A stretch of DNA of 64,000 bases from Cycas panzhihuaensis (lineage: Eukaryota > Cycadophyta). Positions 60,081 through 64,000 of the stretch are shown in pieces. Every line of letters starts with the position of its first letter. Positions within the stretch are counted from its first letter, which is position 1. The notes beneath the pieces were generated by a model, which made no database searches, was not told where the DNA came from, and saw only the letters and a program-made list of their open reading frames with translations. Both the position numbers and the translations under genes were made by a program. The stretch is from NCBI GenBank assembly GCA_023213395.1, contig CM041465.1, positions 142,545,741 to 142,609,740 on the forward strand. The letters run 5' to 3'.

Positions 60081-60645
60081 TGTTGAGAAGACAAGGTCCC
60101 AATAACCTAAAACTACCACCAAGATCTAAACTATTTTGTAACTAGTTATAGGAATCAAAACTGAAATTTAACATGCAAGTTCTTAAACCAGAGATAATAT
60201 AATAAAATAAATTTAAAATCCAAAGCATCATATATACAATCGATATAATTTGGTAAAACCCTAGCAGTGTGCTAGAGAAACATCCACATAGGAAAGGTAT
60301 CGATCTTTATCATCAAAGAATGGAGAAATATACATAATCTATAGTAGAATGCTCATAGCAACAACAACCAGCCACCCAACTCTTCACAGTACATCAAATA
60401 CATCGAACACCATCAACGTAATGAAAAAACACCCTAAATCGGGCTATATGAGAGAGTCATACAAGGCACAAATCTTGAAGCCCCTCTTTGTGGGGGGGGG
60501 GAGGGGGGTTCTGGCTCCCCCGCACCCCCCAGCCAAGGGGAGCTCCCACCCCCCTTGGAACCCCCCAGGAAGTTTGGAGGGAAAACCACGTTGCCAACTT
60601 ATCAAAATTTTAGCCTCCAAAATATTATTGTCATATTTTCTAACA
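60081..60645 (-). repeat. 5' LTR of copia C
   Basis: Partner of 55377-56036. It is shorter by about 95 bp, mainly through loss of sequence between TCTTGA and the CCCCTCTTTG run. The G- and C-run segment is at 60480-60580. A 99-codon plus frame (60349-60648) is LTR text, not a gene. Confidence 0.88.
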
Positions 60646-60671
60646 TAACATTTGATGAAGTCTCATCATAT

Positions 60672-61700
60672 AGTTCTCAAGAGAGATTTAGATTTAATTA
60701 TACCTTTATAAATTATCTATTAATGGTGTGACCTCAAATCTCCCTGTCCTCTTAATGATTTGATCTATGAATAATAAGGAGAAATTATCTTTAGGGCATG
60801 TGTTATTAATATCTCTAAAAATAAGATAAATTTATAATACCATATTCTTCTTTGTAATTGGGACTATGTGAGAGACCTAATATGTATAATTAATGGATTT
60901 AATTAAGCCAACATTAAAGAACATTTTAACCTTTATACTCATTATGGATAAAAGTTTATGGTAGATGGGGAATTACTTTTGCCTAATTGATTTAGTACTT
61001 AAGAGTGTCATAAGATTATGTGTAATAATATTTAGGTCAGAACCCTTCATATCTAAATAATCCTAAATAGAGACATCTTAGAACTCTTGAAAGAGCTCTA
61101 TGTATTAGGCAATCTCCTCAAGACTACATTTTTATAACCTTATCCTTAGTTATATGAACATCAATGGTCTCACCTATAACCATAAGATGTCTTTTCTTAA
61201 AGTAAAGTGATACCTCCTAAACAAGGGGGATTTGGCTTTCATTGGGTCAATTTGGGTTAGCTAAGGGAGAACCAAGCATCAAGCATTTTTAAAACCCCAA
61301 CTTATAGAGATTTAGAGGGGTATAAAGGGCATTGTTACTTAGGTGTTTATGAAGTGCTTTATCATTTTCAAAATAATCAAGCCCCTAAATGGTTTGGCCC
61401 TCATTGGGATCATAAGAGAGGGTTTAAGACTATTCTCATAAGACTAATCCATAAATTTTAAGAACTCCTCAAAGAATTTATCATGATGTCTATGTCTCCT
61501 ACCCCCAAAAGGGTATTTAATAAGGTGGGTGATTAGTTGTGAAAGAGGGTTTAGAGCCTTATGTACAGAAGGATTGCACTCTATGGAGTTATCCTACTAT
61601 GTTAAAGAGTTAAAATTAAAGTCAAATATAGCAGGAGCTTAGGGGAAAGAGACATATATAATAACATGGTTAGTAACCATTCAAATTTAGCCTAGCATGT
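60672..61700 (-). pseudogene. Right Tat pol, upstream part (RT and spacer)
   Basis: Continues the RT of 52158-54312 after repeat D. It aligns with 7311-7736 and then 25837-26455, so it shows the empty site of copia A (near 61100: CTCTATGTATTAGGCAATC). No open frame of note survives. Confidence 0.7.
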
Positions 61701-61703
61701 GTA

Positions 61704-63184
61704 ATGTGTATGCTAATTTATTATCATCTTATCTTAGAGGAGTATGAAATCATGTCAACTTATATATAAATTAGATTATGAGTGTAATAACTATATGGTT
61801 GCCAAAATATTTATTTTAAAATAAATGACTTTTTATTTTAATATATTTATATGTATATGAGAAAATAGATACCCATGTTGTAGTATATGTAAGACTTATG
61901 ATAGTTTATTTTATTTAGTAGGTTAAATTTTTAAAGATATAGTTTATTATCATTATGAAGGGGGTCATAGTTTATGCACATTATGGTGCTTATGTTTAAA
62001 TTATGGAGAATAAAGGATTTTATATAAGGGGATCTTAGACTACCAAATTCCTTACATAATATATTCTAAACATTGGTCAAGACTAACTTTGTATTGTGGT
62101 GGAGGGAGTAGGTAAGAAAGTAGACTGATAGTCCCATTATAAATTGGTTTATTACTAGATGACCCTTTAGTATATGAAGGTATAAGATTAAGTTCAAATC
62201 AAGACTATAATTAAGGTATTTAAAAGGGTTGAGGATTTTCATAAGCATGAGGGAGTGTTGGAGGATGAGATTTATCTATTATGATTTAGTGAATCAACTT
62301 GAGAGAATGATCCATATCCTACTTGTATTAGTTGCATTACTTGCATCTTTAAAATATCAAATATTGATGATAACATCTACACAAGTAGATTAATATCAAT
62401 TGCATGGTTTTAATCATGTGAAATTCAAGATTGAATGTTATCGTCTATATTCATTGCTTGAGCTTATTAGATAGAAGAAAAAGATGATATAGAAGACATT
62501 CAAAGTAGGGCTTGGCAAGAAGATTTAGATCCTAACTATAAGATAGGAATATAGCTAACTAAGCTTGCTAAAATTTGGAGTATATTTTCCAAATATTGTA
62601 CTATGAGAGTAATAGAAGCCCAATCAAAGGAGGAAAAATATGATTATATGGGATTTATAAGTGGGTTATGAGTATTTTGTAAGAAAAGTAGGGAATGTAC
62701 CAATGGTTATATGAGAGGGAGAGAGTTAGATAAAGTAGTTCATAATGATTGAACCAACTTGAACTTTTGGCAAAGGTGAAGTAGTAAGAGAAAGTGCACT
62801 TTTCTCAAGAATATTTTCTATAGTAACTTTTTTAGTAGGAGAATCAATGTTATTTATTATAGTACAAGAGATTTTAGGTTTTTATGAGAATCATACCACA
62901 AAAGAAAAACATGATTATATAAAGTGAATTCTACATGGACAAATAAAGGGAAATCAAAATCCAAAAGCAAAGGAAATAAAAAAGTATCTATTTTAAGGAG
63001 AGATTGAAAAGGCAAGCTCTTAATATGATTCCTATAATGATGGAAGTCATAATAGAATTAATTACATTCTTTAATATAGTTACCAGAATATTCTATTTAG
63101 AAGGGGGATTCATTCTTCTAATCTAAATAAATACCTCGAGTAGAGATATATCCTAGAATAAAGGAATAAAACTCATTACATAAA
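61704..63184. repeat. Second copy of the 26456-27948 repeat
   Basis: Direct-orientation copy, for example TAGAGGAGTATGAAATCATG at 61735 and 26492, and TATATCCTAGAATAAAGG at 63148 and 27911. No coding domain is seen; a 60-codon minus frame (62066-62248) has no counterpart of the same length in the other copy. It ends where the C-family copia at 63185 begins. Confidence 0.75.
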
Positions 63185-64000
63185 TGTTACAAATATAAGG
63201 TCCCAACCCTTTAACCACCACCAATATCTATTGCATTCTTACAACTAGTTACTGAAATCGAAACTTTAAATTACATGCAAGTTCTAAAAATAGAGATAAT
63301 ACAATAACATGAAAATGAAAGCCAAACATCACATATGCACCCAATATAACATGGTAAAACCCTAGCAGTGTGCTAGGAAAATATCTACATAGGAAAGGTA
63401 TCGAGCATTATTACTGTAGAATAGAGAAATAATACATCTCAGTAGTAGAGTGCTTTCAGGAACAACAACCAGTTGCCACCCTCATAACAATACATTACAT
63501 TACATACAATATAATAAGAAAGCCCTAAAACAGGCTACATGAGAGGGATATACAAGGCATGAATCTTAATGGTAGAATCTAGGGTATTTATATCGAATGA
63601 CCCTGATTCTCTTTACATTTTAATATGGTTTACAGGGCTAATTTTTTGGGTTGGGCGCTATCGCCCCTAAACCTGCTCTTAGCGGGCGTGAACGCCCACA
63701 CCGACCAAGGGGCTCCGCCTTGGAACCCCCTGAGAAAGATTGGGGGGGAAACTGTACTACTAAGATGCCAAAATTTTAGCCCCAAATATTGTTGTCACAA
63801 TATCCAACAATCTCCACCTTAACAACAATTAACTGATACCTTTCCTAGACCCTTCATCATCTTTTCTACAAACTAAGAGAAGTCAAACACCATTTGAACT
63901 TCTCTAATGGTACTAGTTTTGTGAATATATCAGCACAATTCTAATTAGTATGAATCTTCTCAAGTGCCACTCCACCTACTTCCATAACCTATTTAATAAA
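63185..64000 (-). mobile_element. Second C-family copia, 3' end only (runs off window)
   Basis: The LTR (63185-63809; plus-strand TGTTACAAATATAAGG to ATATCCAACA) aligns with those of copia C. It is followed by the polypurine tract (63810-63825, complement) and the end of RNase H/pol on the minus strand (63826-64000), which aligns with 56037-56220. The rest lies beyond the window, so no target duplication can be tested. Its G-rich LTR segment is better preserved and shows three successive hairpins at 63654-63723. Confidence 0.88.

Larger units (their letters stand above)
55377..60645 (-). mobile_element. Ty1/copia element C (Tork/Tnt1-like)
   Basis: Full-length copia on the minus strand with LTRs at 60081-60645 (5') and 55377-56036 (3'). 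The target duplication is TAATA/TAACA (one C-to-T change), and there is a Met-tRNA primer site and a clean polypurine tract. The coding interior is better preserved than in copia B, with fewer stops. It is inserted in repeat D. A second family member starts at 63185. Confidence 0.9.
54313..60671. mobile_element. Repeat D, LTR-like, split by copia C
   Basis: Between the interrupted Tat RT halves lies about 1.1 kb (54313-55376 plus 60651-60671) that is not Tat. Its ends carry related text: CTTAACCTTCTTAACTTATTAACC (54590-54615 region) recurs near 55345-55370, and TGAAGTCTCACCACATA (54626-54645) recurs as TGAAGTCTCATCATATA (60657-60674). This pattern of near-terminal direct repeats fits a small LTR element such as a TRIM, but its exact borders and target duplication could not be fixed. 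The interior has a pyrimidine-rich tract (55094-55215) and a 61-codon open frame of no known family. Confidence 0.4.

Noticed and set aside
60349-60648. 99-codon plus frame ending in a proline-rich segment
   Set aside because: Inside the 5' LTR of copia C, across the G/C-run hairpin region; the equivalent frame is not kept in the other LTRs.

Overview
This is a plant nuclear window built almost entirely of LTR retrotransposons inserted into one another. I find no intact host gene and nothing bacterial. The evidence is plant-type Ty1/copia elements (primer sites for initiator Met-tRNA, polypurine tracts, TG...CA LTRs, 5-bp target duplications) and Ty3/gypsy elements of the plant-specific Tat lineage with a second, archaeal-type RNase H. 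A large repeat-rich seed-plant genome, possibly a gymnosperm, fits; the species cannot be named from sequence alone.

Layout. 1-1255: remnants of RNA-binding-protein genes (RRM folds) on the minus strand. 1256-2711: 3' half of a copia element. 2712-5180: decayed chromovirus-like gypsy pol and 3' LTR (plus). 5181-7736 and 25837-26455: decayed Tat-lineage pol (minus), split by copia element A (7737-25831). A carries no recognisable pol and itself contains a Tat element (12630-25252, minus). 26456-31288: AT-rich unassigned DNA. 31289-42205: a young, GC-rich, internally deleted Tat-type element (E) with 2.5-kb LTRs. 42206-43500: unassigned. 43500-52157: a second chromovirus copy, split by copia B (46099-51078). 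52158-54312 and 60672-61700: a second Tat copy, split by repeat D, which is in turn split by copia C (55377-60645, minus). 61704-63184: repeat of 26456-27948. 63185-64000: start of a second C-family copia.

Three points stand out. (1) The chromovirus-in-Tat arrangement occurs twice, colinear over about 7.1 kb once later insertions are removed, so it looks like an old segmental duplication or a mosaic repeat. (2) In both better-preserved Tat elements the archaeal-type RNase H lies downstream of integrase. In one of them a TATA-driven, intron-containing antisense gene with a plant-mobile-domain-like region and a coiled coil lies between the two. (3) The two LTRs of E are identical in AT-rich stretches but differ by small indels and substitutions at CG-rich sites, which looks more like sequencing error at methylated cytosines than ageing.

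Most old frames are broken by TAG or TAA where CAG, CAA or TGG is expected, the mark of methylcytosine deamination. The E element has escaped this, which agrees with recent insertion.
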